Part shown: piece by piece, positions 1 through 7,959 of the stretch | Layout of the letters: the number at the start of each line of letters is the position of its first letter | How positions within the stretch are numbered: the first letter of the stretch is position 1 | Virus record (IMG/VR): IMGVR_UViG_3300024520_000263 | Coordinates: 1-34,952 of that record | Length of the DNA: 34,952 nt | Reading direction: 5' to 3' (one strand) | From: a virus | Notes under the pieces: generated by a model | Database searches by the model: none | What the model was told of the DNA's origin: nothing | The model's input: the letters and a program-made list of their open reading frames with translations, nothing else | Made by a program: the position numbers and the translations under genes

Positions 1-403
1 GCTCGCGCTGGTCACGGGTGGGGTCGCCGACGCACAGTTCTACTCCAAGGGCAAGGCGACCATCGACAGCCAGACGATCACGTCCGACGGGAACTCGGCG
101 CTGGTCGATGCTTGGATCGTACCCAGGAACCCGGGGGGGCAGGTTACGGTCGCGTGGATCGGCGGAACGGCGGCCGCCACTTGGTCGCTGCAAGTCATCT
201 TCGTGTCTCGGAACGGTCGAGGGGAAGCTGGTTCGTTTGCCCCGGCGACGAGAGACACGACCTCGCTCTCCAACGTAGCCCGCCAGTACACGTTCACCTC
301 CACATACGGTGCGCCGATTGATTCTGTCGGCATCAACGCGCTGACGGGAAGTTCGGGTGGGTATCTGATTGTCACGACGGCCTACCCGGAGCGCAAGAAG
401 TGA
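1..403 (+). CDS. Structural protein, 3' fragment
   Basis: The reading frame is open from base 2 to a TGA at 401-403, so the N-terminus lies outside the window. About 133 residues are visible. They are rich in Gly, Ser, Thr, Ala and Val with few long helices, which suggests a beta-rich fold. I do not recognise a family. The gene sits just ahead of head-completion genes, and the right edge of the window ends in the capsid gene. A capsid decoration or other virion protein directly downstream of the capsid gene is therefore the likeliest role. The last base of its lysine codon and its stop overlap the GTG start of the next gene (GTGA), indicating translational coupling. Confidence 0.6.
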   Translation, partial: LALVTGGVADAQFYSKGKATIDSQTITSDGNSALVDAWIVPRNPGGQVTVAWIGGTAAATWSLQVIFVSRNGRGEAGSFAPATRDTTSLSNVARQYTFTSTYGAPIDSVGINALTGSSGGYLIVTTAYPERKK

Positions 404-1056
404 GGCGGGTACAGGTGGCGGGGTGGAAGTTCGCAACCCCGTGGCCCTTGCGCTTCCTGATCGTACTGCTGGCCTTGGTGCTGCTGGCCTACGCGGTCAC
501 GCCAGCGAGCGCGCAGCACGGGCCGGTGCAGGCTGTGTTCGATCCGCCCGAGGGCACCACGCCGCCCGACACGCTGGACGCCACGCGCTGGATCAACTCC
601 ACGAAGGGGGTCGAATTCGACTTCCATTCCTGGGCCGCGCTCTGGATGACCGGCGAGGAAGAATACTTCTTCAACTCGGCGGCGGACGACCTGGACGCCG
701 CACTGAAGATCGGCAACGGTTCGGTGTGCGATAGCAGTATCGTCTCGCCTCTCGGCTACTGGACAGGGGCCGACTCGCTTGTCATCACGCGGATGGCGAT
801 CAGCGGCGACTTGTCCACGGCCGGGCTTCCAGAAGCGGGATGCAACATCGAACTGTTCCAGTCGGTGCTGGACGACAGCACGATCAGCCTGCTGTCCGTT
901 TCGATGGTTGCCCGGGCCGCGATGGACAGCACGAAGATGCTGGTGCTCGTCGCCCCCGGCGCAATGCTCAATGCGAGAACGACGATCGGCTTTGAGAACC
1001 GAGGTATCGACAAGCCGGTCGTCCGCTTTTGGGGTCGCGGGTTCTACCGACCGTAA
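400..1056 (+). CDS. Secreted or membrane-anchored hypothetical protein
   Basis: The protein has 218 residues from GTG 400, which overlaps the previous stop; GTG 415 is an alternative start giving 213 residues. Near the N-terminus a basic patch is followed by a leucine-rich hydrophobic stretch (about residues 16-30) and an A-S-A-Q sequence resembling a signal peptidase I site. The remainder is acidic with several Trp and Cys residues and no motif I know. A signal peptide is unusual among head-completion genes; the protein may be exported, or the hydrophobic segment may anchor it in the membrane during assembly or entry. Function unknown. Confidence 0.7.
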   Translation: MRRVQVAGWKFATPWPLRFLIVLLALVLLAYAVTPASAQHGPVQAVFDPPEGTTPPDTLDATRWINSTKGVEFDFHSWAALWMTGEEEYFFNSAADDLDAALKIGNGSVCDSSIVSPLGYWTGADSLVITRMAISGDLSTAGLPEAGCNIELFQSVLDDSTISLLSVSMVARAAMDSTKMLVLVAPGAMLNARTTIGFENRGIDKPVVRFWGRGFYRP

Positions 1057-1086
1057 AGGGAACACCCACCGAAGGAGGAAGGGCAC

Positions 1087-1668
1087 ATGAGCGTACTTCT
1101 AACGGTCCCGGCTGGACCGGACGTTCAGATCTACAACGCCGATCTCGGAACGCCGCCGCCCATCAGCGGGCACATCGTACAGGACAGCGGGGCGGATCTC
1201 CTGGCGTTCGGGTTCACGCACGACCTACCGATCGGCCACCCAGAGAACCCAGGGGGCACCCCCCCGCAGTGGACGACGTGCCGCGCACTCGTCGGTGGCG
1301 GGAACGTGACGTTCACCAAGCAGCAGTGGCACGGCCAGTCCGGAACCTACGACACCGCTGATACGCTTCGGCTCCACGCCCTCGGATCGGTCTACGTCCG
1401 GGCGGAGTTGTACACCCAGGCCGCTTGGGGAGGTGGGGACGAACCTGACAACGCCCCCACCGCAGTTTCAAACGCGGTGTTACTTCATTCCGTTCAGACC
1501 CCCCGATCCAAAGCCGCCGTACCGGATGAAGGCGTTCGAGCGGTTCTGCCTGACGGCCCTGCGCGCGTGGTACAGGATGAGGGGGCTAACACTGGAACTG
1601 TGGCAGAAGGATCGGCAAGTGCTGTAGTGGACGAAGGCTCGAAGGAAGCGACCGACCTCGGAGATTGA
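1087..1668 (+). CDS. Hypothetical virion-region protein; 3' end frame uncertain
   Basis: The ATG follows a strong ribosome-binding site (GAAGGAGGAA, ending about 6 bases upstream). The 193-residue frame has a plausible beta-rich first 125 residues. From about position 1470 the codon character of this frame falls off: many codons end in A or T and the product becomes a low-complexity Ala/Val/Asp/Glu tail. At the same time the +1 frame (1433-1627) takes on the G/C-ending codons typical of this genome and encodes a normal-looking segment ending K-D-R-Q-V-L at a TAG. The native protein may therefore switch frame near the C-run at 1500-1504, or a separate small gene may overlap (ATG 1526). Function unknown. 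Confidence 0.6.
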   Translation: MSVLLTVPAGPDVQIYNADLGTPPPISGHIVQDSGADLLAFGFTHDLPIGHPENPGGTPPQWTTCRALVGGGNVTFTKQQWHGQSGTYDTADTLRLHALGSVYVRAELYTQAAWGGGDEPDNAPTAVSNAVLLHSVQTPRSKAAVPDEGVRAVLPDGPARVVQDEGANTGTVAEGSASAVVDEGSKEATDLGD

Positions 1669-1669
1669 G

Positions 1670-2035
1670 ATGGAACAGAAGATCGAGACGTTCGCCCGCA
1701 CCCAGCACCCGCAGGACTTTGAGGTGGTGGACGAGAACGGCGACGCCAAGGACCTGACGGGTTACGTCGTGACTGTGTACGTGCACGACAACCGCGAGGA
1801 AACCGATGGCACGAACGTCGTGGATGGCGCGGTGGTCACATACGACAACCGCGTCGGCGGGCTCGTCTCGTACATCTTCACCGAGGCCAATCTCGATGTC
1901 ACGGCCACGACCACGGTCGATGCGACGTGGCAACTGCTGCTCGACAACACAGGCTCCGGGGGCGACGTCAAGCGATTGACGCTCCCGGAGCCGTTCCTGA
2001 TTCGCCGCAACCGCGTGCTGGCCGCGCTTCCGTAG
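1670..2035 (+). CDS. Small beta-sandwich-like virion protein
   Basis: The protein has 121 residues. The ATG is 1 base past the preceding TGA, with GGAG about 8 bases upstream. Alternating hydrophobic and polar residues with D/N-G turns (V-D-E-N-G-D near residues 20-25) resemble the immunoglobulin-like modules seen at the N-terminus of some baseplate-upper or head-decoration proteins. I cannot assign it to a named family. Its place between capsid and connector genes suggests a head decoration or neck protein. The confidence reflects that the gene is real, not its role. Confidence 0.65.
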   Translation: MEQKIETFARTQHPQDFEVVDENGDAKDLTGYVVTVYVHDNREETDGTNVVDGAVVTYDNRVGGLVSYIFTEANLDVTATTTVDATWQLLLDNTGSGGDVKRLTLPEPFLIRRNRVLAALP

Positions 2036-2044
2036 GAGAGCGAC

Positions 2045-2686
2045 ATGGCCGACGGGACGACCGAGAACACATACGCGCTGACTTCGCTGGCGAAGGTCAA
2101 GGCGGCGATGGACAAGACCGATCTGACGGGCGTGAACGACACGCACCTGATCGACCTCATCAACGGTGTAAGTGCGTGGTGCGAGCGACACTGCAAGCGG
2201 TCGTTCAAGTCCCGGCAGTACGTCCACACCGAGGCCGGAGCCTACGATCTGCTGGCTGGCGTGGGCACGAACAAGCTGCTCCTACCGCAGCGCCCGGTCA
2301 CCGCCGTTACCAGCGTGAAGAAGACCCCCGACGAGACTGCGTTGACGGAGGGCTGGGATCAGGACTTCTCGATTCGGAAGGCGGCGGGCATCCTCGTGCT
2401 GAAGTCGGGCGCCGGATACTGGCCGACCAGCCCGACCATCGAGATCACCTACACAGCCGGATACCTCGCGGTCGCGGACGAGCAATTCGGCTGGCAGGAG
2501 AAATGCCGGGACCTGGAGAACAGCGTGATCCGCGCGGTGGCGTTCATGTTCGAGCGGTCGAAGCTCGGCGCGGCCTCGGGCATGACCGCCGTCTCGATGG
2601 AGGCTGGCTCGGTGTCGTTCGACCAGACACCCATGCTGGATGACGTCAAGCTCGTGTGGGATTCGATGGCCGGCCGGAGGTTCTGA
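2045..2686 (+). CDS. Head-tail connector, gp6-like adaptor
   Basis: The protein has 213 residues. The N-terminal half starts with a helical segment carrying L-T-S-L-A-K-V-K and an L-I-x-x-I-N-x-x-S-x-W-C-E-R-x-C pattern. This layout is typical of HK97 gp6 or SPP1 gp15-type adaptors, in which a small helical bundle precedes a beta segment with an I-T-Y-T-A-G-Y motif (near residues 138-144). Such proteins form a ring beneath the portal after packaging and prepare the neck for tail joining. The position ahead of a gp10-like and a tail-terminator-like gene fits. The stop overlaps the next ATG (TGATG). Confidence 0.75.
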   Translation: MADGTTENTYALTSLAKVKAAMDKTDLTGVNDTHLIDLINGVSAWCERHCKRSFKSRQYVHTEAGAYDLLAGVGTNKLLLPQRPVTAVTSVKKTPDETALTEGWDQDFSIRKAAGILVLKSGAGYWPTSPTIEITYTAGYLAVADEQFGWQEKCRDLENSVIRAVAFMFERSKLGAASGMTAVSMEAGSVSFDQTPMLDDVKLVWDSMAGRRF

Positions 2687-3147
2687 TGATCGACCTCCTG
2701 GTGCAGGGCCTTCCCGAGATGCGGGCTTCGCTGGAGATCCTGCAAAAGCAAGCACCGAAGGCACAGATACGGGCGCTCTCATTGGGCGCGGAGGCGCTGG
2801 CGAACTCCTGGAAGGACTGGTCCTCTGGACCGCGCGGCCCGCGTAGGATCGGGCGCAAATCTGGCTTCCACGTTCTCAGCATCCGCGCCCGCCCGCAGCG
2901 CGGAGGGATGCGCCAGGTCGTTTCGACGAAGGCGGGCTATGTGATCTATCACGAGATTCACCCGCAGCGACCTCGCCCGCACATGGCCCCGGCGCTGAAG
3001 GAGACCGCACCCGTACTTCAGAAGCTGTTCGAGGGGAAGACCAAGCAGGCCATGACGATTGCGGCGAAGGCCGCGGACCGGCACGCACAGTCGGCCCGTA
3101 GCATCCTGCTCGGGAAGGAGGTGAACGCCCGTGCCCGCTCCTTCTGA
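2686..3147 (+). CDS. HK97 gp10-like head closure/tail completion protein
   Basis: The chosen ATG at 2686 overlaps the upstream TGA and is served by GGAGG at 2676-2680. An in-frame start at 2656 would overlap the upstream gene further and lacks this site. The 153-residue product begins with an M-I-D-L-L-V-Q-G-L sequence, followed by long amphipathic helices and an R-P-R-P-H-M-A-P-A-L segment (near residues 99-108). That segment is typical of the HK97 gp10 family, where this part precedes the final helix. Family members act at the head-tail interface or in tail completion. The gene overlaps the next gene by 17 bases. Confidence 0.75.
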   Translation: MIDLLVQGLPEMRASLEILQKQAPKAQIRALSLGAEALANSWKDWSSGPRGPRRIGRKSGFHVLSIRARPQRGGMRQVVSTKAGYVIYHEIHPQRPRPHMAPALKETAPVLQKLFEGKTKQAMTIAAKAADRHAQSARSILLGKEVNARARSF

Positions 3148-3625
3148 GCACATCCTTATCGCGGCGATGAACCAGATCCGCCGGAACCTTCTCACCCTGG
3201 GTCGGCACAACGGGTACCGGCACGACTACCGGGGCGTGCGGACGTGGATGTACGACTATCCGATCGAGGCCGATCTGGAGCGTCCGTGGGTGCAGGCGGA
3301 GCTGGGGGAGGCGGCCAGCAACCTCGTCTCGAACACGCTGACACGGGTACAGCGCCGTCTGTACCTGCGCGCACACATCCTCGGAGACCACTACGGGGAC
3401 GGGGAGATCGACGTGAACACCCCGGCGCTCAACGTCATCGCGGACTTCGAGCAGCGCATGATGCTGGACCGCTCGCAGGGAAGCACGGTGCTGGACACAC
3501 AGTACGATCAGGACGAGTGTACGTGGGAACGGTTCATGGCGAACGACCAGCCCGGCGTCACCGTGACCGAAGCCTACATCTTGGAATATCATTGGCTCAC
3601 GGGCGACATGGGCACCGCGCCCTAG
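3131..3625 (+). CDS. Putative tail terminator / minor tail-joining protein
   Basis: The protein has 164 residues from a GTG at 3131, preceded by AAGGAGG at about 10 bases spacing. It is mixed alpha/beta and ends in strands that run to the C-terminus. No sequence signature is decisive. The assignment rests on gene order: adaptor, gp10-like, this gene, two small genes, tail tube. In siphoviruses this slot holds the tail terminator that caps the tail tube. It could instead be another neck component. Confidence 0.6.
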   Translation: MPAPSEHILIAAMNQIRRNLLTLGRHNGYRHDYRGVRTWMYDYPIEADLERPWVQAELGEAASNLVSNTLTRVQRRLYLRAHILGDHYGDGEIDVNTPALNVIADFEQRMMLDRSQGSTVLDTQYDQDECTWERFMANDQPGVTVTEAYILEYHWLTGDMGTAP

Positions 3626-3635
3626 GGAGGAAGTC

Positions 3636-3848
3636 ATGCCACACGTTGTGAGGATCGCCGGGGGCGCGCGGAAGCACACGCGCGGAGTGGCGGGACATGG
3701 GCCAGGACTGAGCGAGGAGGCGCGACCTCCGAAGGAAGTCACCGAGGCCCAGCGGGACAAGATGCTGCGCGCCGGTACACACGCCGAGGCGAAGCTGGAG
3801 AACATCGGGACGGCGTGGGACTCGCCGGAGCAGGAGCCGAAGGAATGA
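3636..3848 (+). CDS. Small basic hypothetical protein
   Basis: The protein has 70 residues, rich in Lys, Arg, Glu and Pro, and is probably largely disordered. A GGGAGG site lies about 6 bases ahead of the ATG, and the stop overlaps the next start in an ATGA junction. It lies between the presumed tail terminator and the tail tube gene. No family recognised; a small assembly factor is possible. Confidence 0.6.
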   Translation: MPHVVRIAGGARKHTRGVAGHGPGLSEEARPPKEVTEAQRDKMLRAGTHAEAKLENIGTAWDSPEQEPKE

Positions 3849-4108
3849 GCGGCGGCGGCGAGCACGTCGAGCCGGTACCGCAGCACCCGACCGACCCGCT
3901 GGAGCCAGTGGTGACGCTGGAGTTCCTAAAGGGATTCCCGTCTCTGCGGACGGCCTTCGGGATCGTGCGACAGCCGGGGGATCGTCTGTCGGACGTGCCG
4001 CGTCAGAGCGCGGAAGACCTGATGCGGATTCGATGCTTCAAGATCGTGACGGCGAAGGGCAAGACGGTAGCTGCCGAGGCGAAGGTGCCTCGCAAGAAAG
4101 GAACGTAG
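3845..4108 (+). CDS. Small hypothetical protein ahead of the tail tube gene
   Basis: The protein has 87 residues. I place the start at ATG 3845, which overlaps the preceding stop (ATGA) with AAGGA just upstream, rather than at an earlier in-frame start at 3815. Residues 20-60 look folded (V-V-T-L-E-F-L-K-G-F onward) and the C-terminus is lysine-rich. No known motif. The tail tube gene begins 4 bases after the stop, so the two are probably co-translated. Confidence 0.6.
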   Translation: MSGGGEHVEPVPQHPTDPLEPVVTLEFLKGFPSLRTAFGIVRQPGDRLSDVPRQSAEDLMRIRCFKIVTAKGKTVAAEAKVPRKKGT

Positions 4109-4111
4109 ACC

Positions 4112-5239
4112 ATGGCTGGCGAAGTCCCTGCATACGGCTGGGAGGAAAAGGTCGGCTTCGGGTTCGAGAACCCGCTTGCCGTCTACGGGACGGGCGTCAC
4201 TCCCACGTGGTGGCTTCGTCCGACGAGCTGGAACGTGAACAAGGATCACACGCCGGTAGCCCTTCCGGGGGCGCCTGGTGTACCCGTCGAGATCGACCGG
4301 ATGACTGCGGCTGACGTGCCGCGTGCGACATTGAACGCCGCGAAGGTCGCGGGCTCCTGCGCATTCGAGCTTGAGTACGAGACCATAGTACCGCTGATGA
4401 TTAGCCTGATGGCCTCGCACGATCACGCGGGACCGCCCGGCGCCTTCGTCGGATACGCGCACACCGCGTCTACCGGACCTGGCGGTGCCGTCGTCGGGAT
4501 GGGTAAGAACGTCATCACGCTGCCGACCAACGCTGCGAAGATGCCGCCGCCGATGACGATGGTGCGGTACACGGGCCAGCAGGACCGGACGGCCAAGGGG
4601 ATGTTCATTCGCTCGGCCGAGATCAAGGTCGTTGCGGATGGCTCCGCGACCCTTACGCTGGAGTGGATGGGCCAAGCCCTGACGCCGGGCGCGGGCGCTG
4701 GAACCCCTGCGTACACTTACTCGGAGACGATCCGACTCCAGCACCTCACGCTGAAATACTCGGCGACCGTGGGCGATGCGGCCCCGGCGAGCCAGACCAA
4801 CATTCACGAGCTGACGATTCGGATGGAGCGCCCGCTGCGAGAGATCGAGGCGTCCGGGGCGGCGGGTATCCGGTACCCGATCCTGGAGGACTTCTGGAAC
4901 ATCACGCTCGACTTCACCACCGATTGGGACTCGAATACGTGGAGCGGAATCAAGAACGCCGCCACGCTGGCTGGTCGGTTCGGGTGCCTGGAGGTCCACC
5001 TCGACTCCGACGACGACGTGCCCGGGATCGCCGGGTCGGAGCCGTACCATCAGATCTGGCGCTTCCCGTCGTGTATGTGCACGACGCCGGGCGACCCGGA
5101 TCACGGTGGCGGCGGCGGAGCGTTGCAGGAGAACATCTCGTTCAAGGTCACGAACTTCGACAACGCGGGCACGAACGAGATCGCGTCACTGACTGTGTAC
5201 AACGCACAGAACACGGCCATCGCGCCGTTCACGCCGTAA
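4112..5239 (+). CDS. Major tail tube protein
   Basis: The protein has 375 residues and is beta-rich, with the pattern expected of phage tail tube subunits: W-L-R-P-T-S-W near the N-terminus, a central domain with alternating strands, and a repeat-like second half (T-I-R-L-Q-H-L-T-L-K followed by I-H-E-L-T-I-R-M-E). The duplicated strand patterns suggest two tube-like folds in one chain, as in tail tube proteins of some Gram-positive and marine siphoviruses. Gene order (next are the frameshifted chaperone and the tape measure) makes this the tube subunit. It would polymerise around the tape measure to form the tail. Confidence 0.75.
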   Translation: MAGEVPAYGWEEKVGFGFENPLAVYGTGVTPTWWLRPTSWNVNKDHTPVALPGAPGVPVEIDRMTAADVPRATLNAAKVAGSCAFELEYETIVPLMISLMASHDHAGPPGAFVGYAHTASTGPGGAVVGMGKNVITLPTNAAKMPPPMTMVRYTGQQDRTAKGMFIRSAEIKVVADGSATLTLEWMGQALTPGAGAGTPAYTYSETIRLQHLTLKYSATVGDAAPASQTNIHELTIRMERPLREIEASGAAGIRYPILEDFWNITLDFTTDWDSNTWSGIKNAATLAGRFGCLEVHLDSDDDVPGIAGSEPYHQIWRFPSCMCTTPGDPDHGGGGGALQENISFKVTNFDNAGTNEIASLTVYNAQNTAIAPFTP

Positions 5240-5263
5240 CACACATAGCCGACGGAGGGCACG

Positions 5264-5743
5264 ATGTCGGACGAACTGCTGCAAGCGTTGGAGAGTCGAT
5301 CATGGGTTCAGACAACGGTCACGCTGGACGACAACTCGGTGCCGGTCTGGATTCGGAAGGTCACGGCCCTGGAGTATCTGTCGATTGTCGGGTGTGCGTT
5401 CGCGGCGTACCCGGAGCCGCCGCCAGCGCCGATCCCTGCGGGCCGGGAACACCAGCAGCCCGTACCGGACGATACGCCCGTGTCTCGCGAGTCGAACGTA
5501 ACCACGGCCCGGCGTCGTCTCCAGATCGCCGAGGGGATCGTGATGCTGGGTGTGGTGAAGGGACACGGATCGCACGAGGCTGTGCTGACCGAGCAGACGG
5601 TCGGGCAGCTCAAGGACGTGGAGCTGAACGAGATCGCCACCGCGATTATGCGGATCTCGGGGATCGGGGAGGAGGACCAGGCGGCCGCCGAGCACTTTCC
5701 GGACACATCGGAACGAGGCGCTGACCCTGGCGATGATGGGTGA
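5264..5743 (+). CDS. Tail assembly chaperone, short form (G-like)
   Basis: The protein has 159 residues and begins M-S-D-E-L-L-Q-A-L; the ATG is preceded by a GGAGG-type site. It sits between the tail tube and tape measure genes, where lambda gpG/gpGT-type chaperones are encoded. These bind the tape measure and recruit tube subunits but are absent from the virion. The last 20 residues of this frame (D-T-S-E-R-G-A-D-P-G-D-D-G) read as non-conserved sequence, while the frame one base later becomes coherent from about 5697. This indicates a frameshifted longer product; see the next entry. Confidence 0.75.
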   Translation: MSDELLQALESRSWVQTTVTLDDNSVPVWIRKVTALEYLSIVGCAFAAYPEPPPAPIPAGREHQQPVPDDTPVSRESNVTTARRRLQIAEGIVMLGVVKGHGSHEAVLTEQTVGQLKDVELNEIATAIMRISGIGEEDQAAAEHFPDTSERGADPGDDG

Positions 5744-5870
5744 GACCTTCGGGATCTCACCGCACGACTATCTGCACGGGCCGTTCGGACGACTGGCGTT
5801 CGACTTTATGATCTTCCAGATGTTGGCGGCGGCCCGCAAGGCGGAACGGGATAAGCTGACGCGAGGGTAA
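5697..5870 (+). CDS. Tail assembly chaperone extension (T-like), reached by +1 frameshift
   Basis: This frame is one base ahead of the G-like frame and stops at TAA 5868-5870. It encodes R-N-E-A-L-T-L-A-M-M-G-E-T-F-G then I-S-P-H-D-Y and a helical C-terminus, closing 4 bases before the tape measure start. The full product would be about 202 residues if ribosomes slip +1 at C-A-C TTT C (TTT 5696-5698). There peptidyl-tRNA-Phe can re-pair from UUU to UUC. Lambda-like phages usually use -1 here, but other shifts are known. The alternative is independent initiation at ATG 5733 or 5736, giving a protein of about 45 residues without a clear ribosome-binding site. Confidence 0.6.
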   Translation, partial: FRTHRNEALTLAMMGETFGISPHDYLHGPFGRLAFDFMIFQMLAAARKAERDKLTRG

Positions 5871-5874
5871 CGCC

Positions 5875-7959
5875 GTGGCCCGTGGAAAAGACTTCAAGAG
5901 CAAGGCGCAGTTCATCCTCGAAGGTAAGGATGAGCTGAAGGGTCCGTTCCGTTCCGCCAAGTCCTCTGTCGGTGGGTTCGTGAACGACCTCGGGCCTGCC
6001 AAGATTGCGCTCGGTGCCTTCGCGGTCGCCGGGGCCGCAGCGGCCGCCGCCGTTGTTCACCTCGGCTCCAAGATCGTGTCCACCGCTGGCGAAGTCTCCA
6101 TCCTGGGTGACCGCTACGACAAGCTGAGCACGCGCCTCGGAACCTCCGTCGAGGATCTGTCCCGGTACGATTTCATCGCCAAGCGATCCGGGATCACCAC
6201 GCAGAACATGACGCTCGCCGTCCAGCGAATGACGCGGCGCCTGGCCGAAGCCCAGGGCGGCACGGGTGTCGCTGTGAAGGCGCTGGAAGACCTGAACATT
6301 CCGATCGAGCACTTCGACGATATGGAACCCGCCGAGATGTTCCGTGCGGTGCTGTCGGCGATCGACGACGTGGAGGACCCGACCAAGCGACTCGCCACGG
6401 CGTTCAAGTTTTTCGACTCCGAAGGTACGGCGGTCCTTCAGACGCTCCAGGGTGGCATCGAAGGTTTCGATGCGATGGGAAAGAAGGCCGAGGAGTTGGG
6501 CGGGATCATGTCTACCGATCTCGCCACGTCCAGCGCGGTGTACCAGGACAGCCTGACCGACCTCGACACCACGATCCAGGGAATGAAGAATTCGCTGGCC
6601 GAGCAGTTCCTTCCCGTGATGACGGACGTGGTGGAGAAGGTCACGGGGTTCGCTGCGCGCATCGCCTCGAACGACAAGTTCGGAGAGTCGCTCAACTGGC
6701 TCGCCGAGCTGGCTGGCAAGACGACCACGTTTGTGATCGAGGCTACCGAGAAGACCGTCGAGACCGTGGACGGCCTGCACAGCTTCCTCGATCGCGTCAA
6801 GGAGTTCCAGGCGGGCCTGCACGAGTCGGCGGACCTCGTGACGAGCACAACCGGCTTCGGACGGATTGGTGGGAAGCGGGCTCTCCCGGAGGACGATCCG
6901 TTCATCCAGTTCCTGGAGAACCAGGCCAAGGAGCGTGCCCGGTTCAAGCCTCAGGGTGTGCTACCTCAGGCGCCGCCCGCGTTCGGCGACCTGAACCTTC
7001 CCCCACCCGTGCCGCCGGCCGAGCTGTGGGCGCAAGAGCTACAGGCGGCTCTCGAACAACTGCGGGCCATCGACGCTCCCGACTTCGTGCCCGCGCCGCT
7101 CGACGGTGTGCTGCCAGCGCCGTTCTTGCCCGGCGATACCGGCAACCCGCTCGGCGAGCTACCGCAAGGGCTTGAGGGTGGCCTGGGTGTCGAGTCGGCT
7201 CTGACGTTCCCAGAGCCAGACGAGATGGAAAAGATGCTGGAGGTCTTGACCACCGCCGAGGGTCTGGCGATCGACACCAAGGGCGGGATCATCACGCTGC
7301 CGAAGCCCGAGGAGATGGACAAGGCGACCCAGCAGATGGTCGAAGCCAAGATGGCCGTGGACAACTTCGGCGACGCGGCCGAGCAAGCGTTCATCGACGA
7401 CTTCTCCCGAGGCGTGGAGAACATGATCGAGGGCATCGGTCAGATGGCCGTGGAGTCGATCCGCACGGGCGAGAGCTTCGGCGACGCGATGCAAGCGATG
7501 TGGGACGGGTTCATCGACACGCTGCTGTCGTCGCTCATCACTCTAATCGTCAAGCTGACCGTGGCCGCGATCCTCCAGTCCTACCTCGGCATGGGTAATC
7601 CGAACGCCGCGTCCAACGTGAACAAGCTGCTTACTGGATTCCAGAAGGGTGGGCACGTTGGTCGCGAGTCCGGGATTGTTGGTCGGGGCGACATCGTTCC
7701 GGCGATGCTGGACCCGCGCGAGTTCGTGCTGAACCCGGCGGCCACAGCGTCGATCGGTGTGGCCGACCTGTACCGGCTGAACCGCGGACTGCCCATCGAG
7801 GCGGCGTCGGTCCCGCGTCCGGCCCCGGCGGATCTCATGGGAGCGAACGGTAGGATGGACCTGCACGTCCACACGATCTATGCCGACCAGTCAGGAGCGC
7901 GAACGATGGTTGAGGAGATTCACGCACACATGGTGGACGCTGGGTTGGTGGCGGCATGA
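5875..7959 (+). CDS. Tail tape measure protein
   Basis: The protein has 694 residues from GTG 5875 (GAGGG about 7 bases upstream). It has a lysine-rich N-terminus and an Ala-rich hydrophobic segment (residues 42-62). Long helices follow in the first 310 residues, then a proline-rich stretch (about 320-420). A hydrophobic C-terminal segment (about 545-575) is followed by G-G-H-V-G and a typical P-A-M-L-D-P-R-E-F-V tail. This last motif recurs at the C-terminus of many phage tape measures. The length corresponds to a tail of roughly 100 nm by the usual 0.15 nm per residue rule. The stop overlaps the next ATG. Confidence 0.9.
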   Translation: MARGKDFKSKAQFILEGKDELKGPFRSAKSSVGGFVNDLGPAKIALGAFAVAGAAAAAAVVHLGSKIVSTAGEVSILGDRYDKLSTRLGTSVEDLSRYDFIAKRSGITTQNMTLAVQRMTRRLAEAQGGTGVAVKALEDLNIPIEHFDDMEPAEMFRAVLSAIDDVEDPTKRLATAFKFFDSEGTAVLQTLQGGIEGFDAMGKKAEELGGIMSTDLATSSAVYQDSLTDLDTTIQGMKNSLAEQFLPVMTDVVEKVTGFAARIASNDKFGESLNWLAELAGKTTTFVIEATEKTVETVDGLHSFLDRVKEFQAGLHESADLVTSTTGFGRIGGKRALPEDDPFIQFLENQAKERARFKPQGVLPQAPPAFGDLNLPPPVPPAELWAQELQAALEQLRAIDAPDFVPAPLDGVLPAPFLPGDTGNPLGELPQGLEGGLGVESALTFPEPDEMEKMLEVLTTAEGLAIDTKGGIITLPKPEEMDKATQQMVEAKMAVDNFGDAAEQAFIDDFSRGVENMIEGIGQMAVESIRTGESFGDAMQAMWDGFIDTLLSSLITLIVKLTVAAILQSYLGMGNPNAASNVNKLLTGFQKGGHVGRESGIVGRGDIVPAMLDPREFVLNPAATASIGVADLYRLNRGLPIEAASVPRPAPADLMGANGRMDLHVHTIYADQSGARTMVEEIHAHMVDAGLVAA

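Noticed and set aside
3926-5104. 392-codon open frame on the - strand
   Set aside because: It lies opposite the tail tube gene; composition is dominated by Arg and Gly, with no family pattern.
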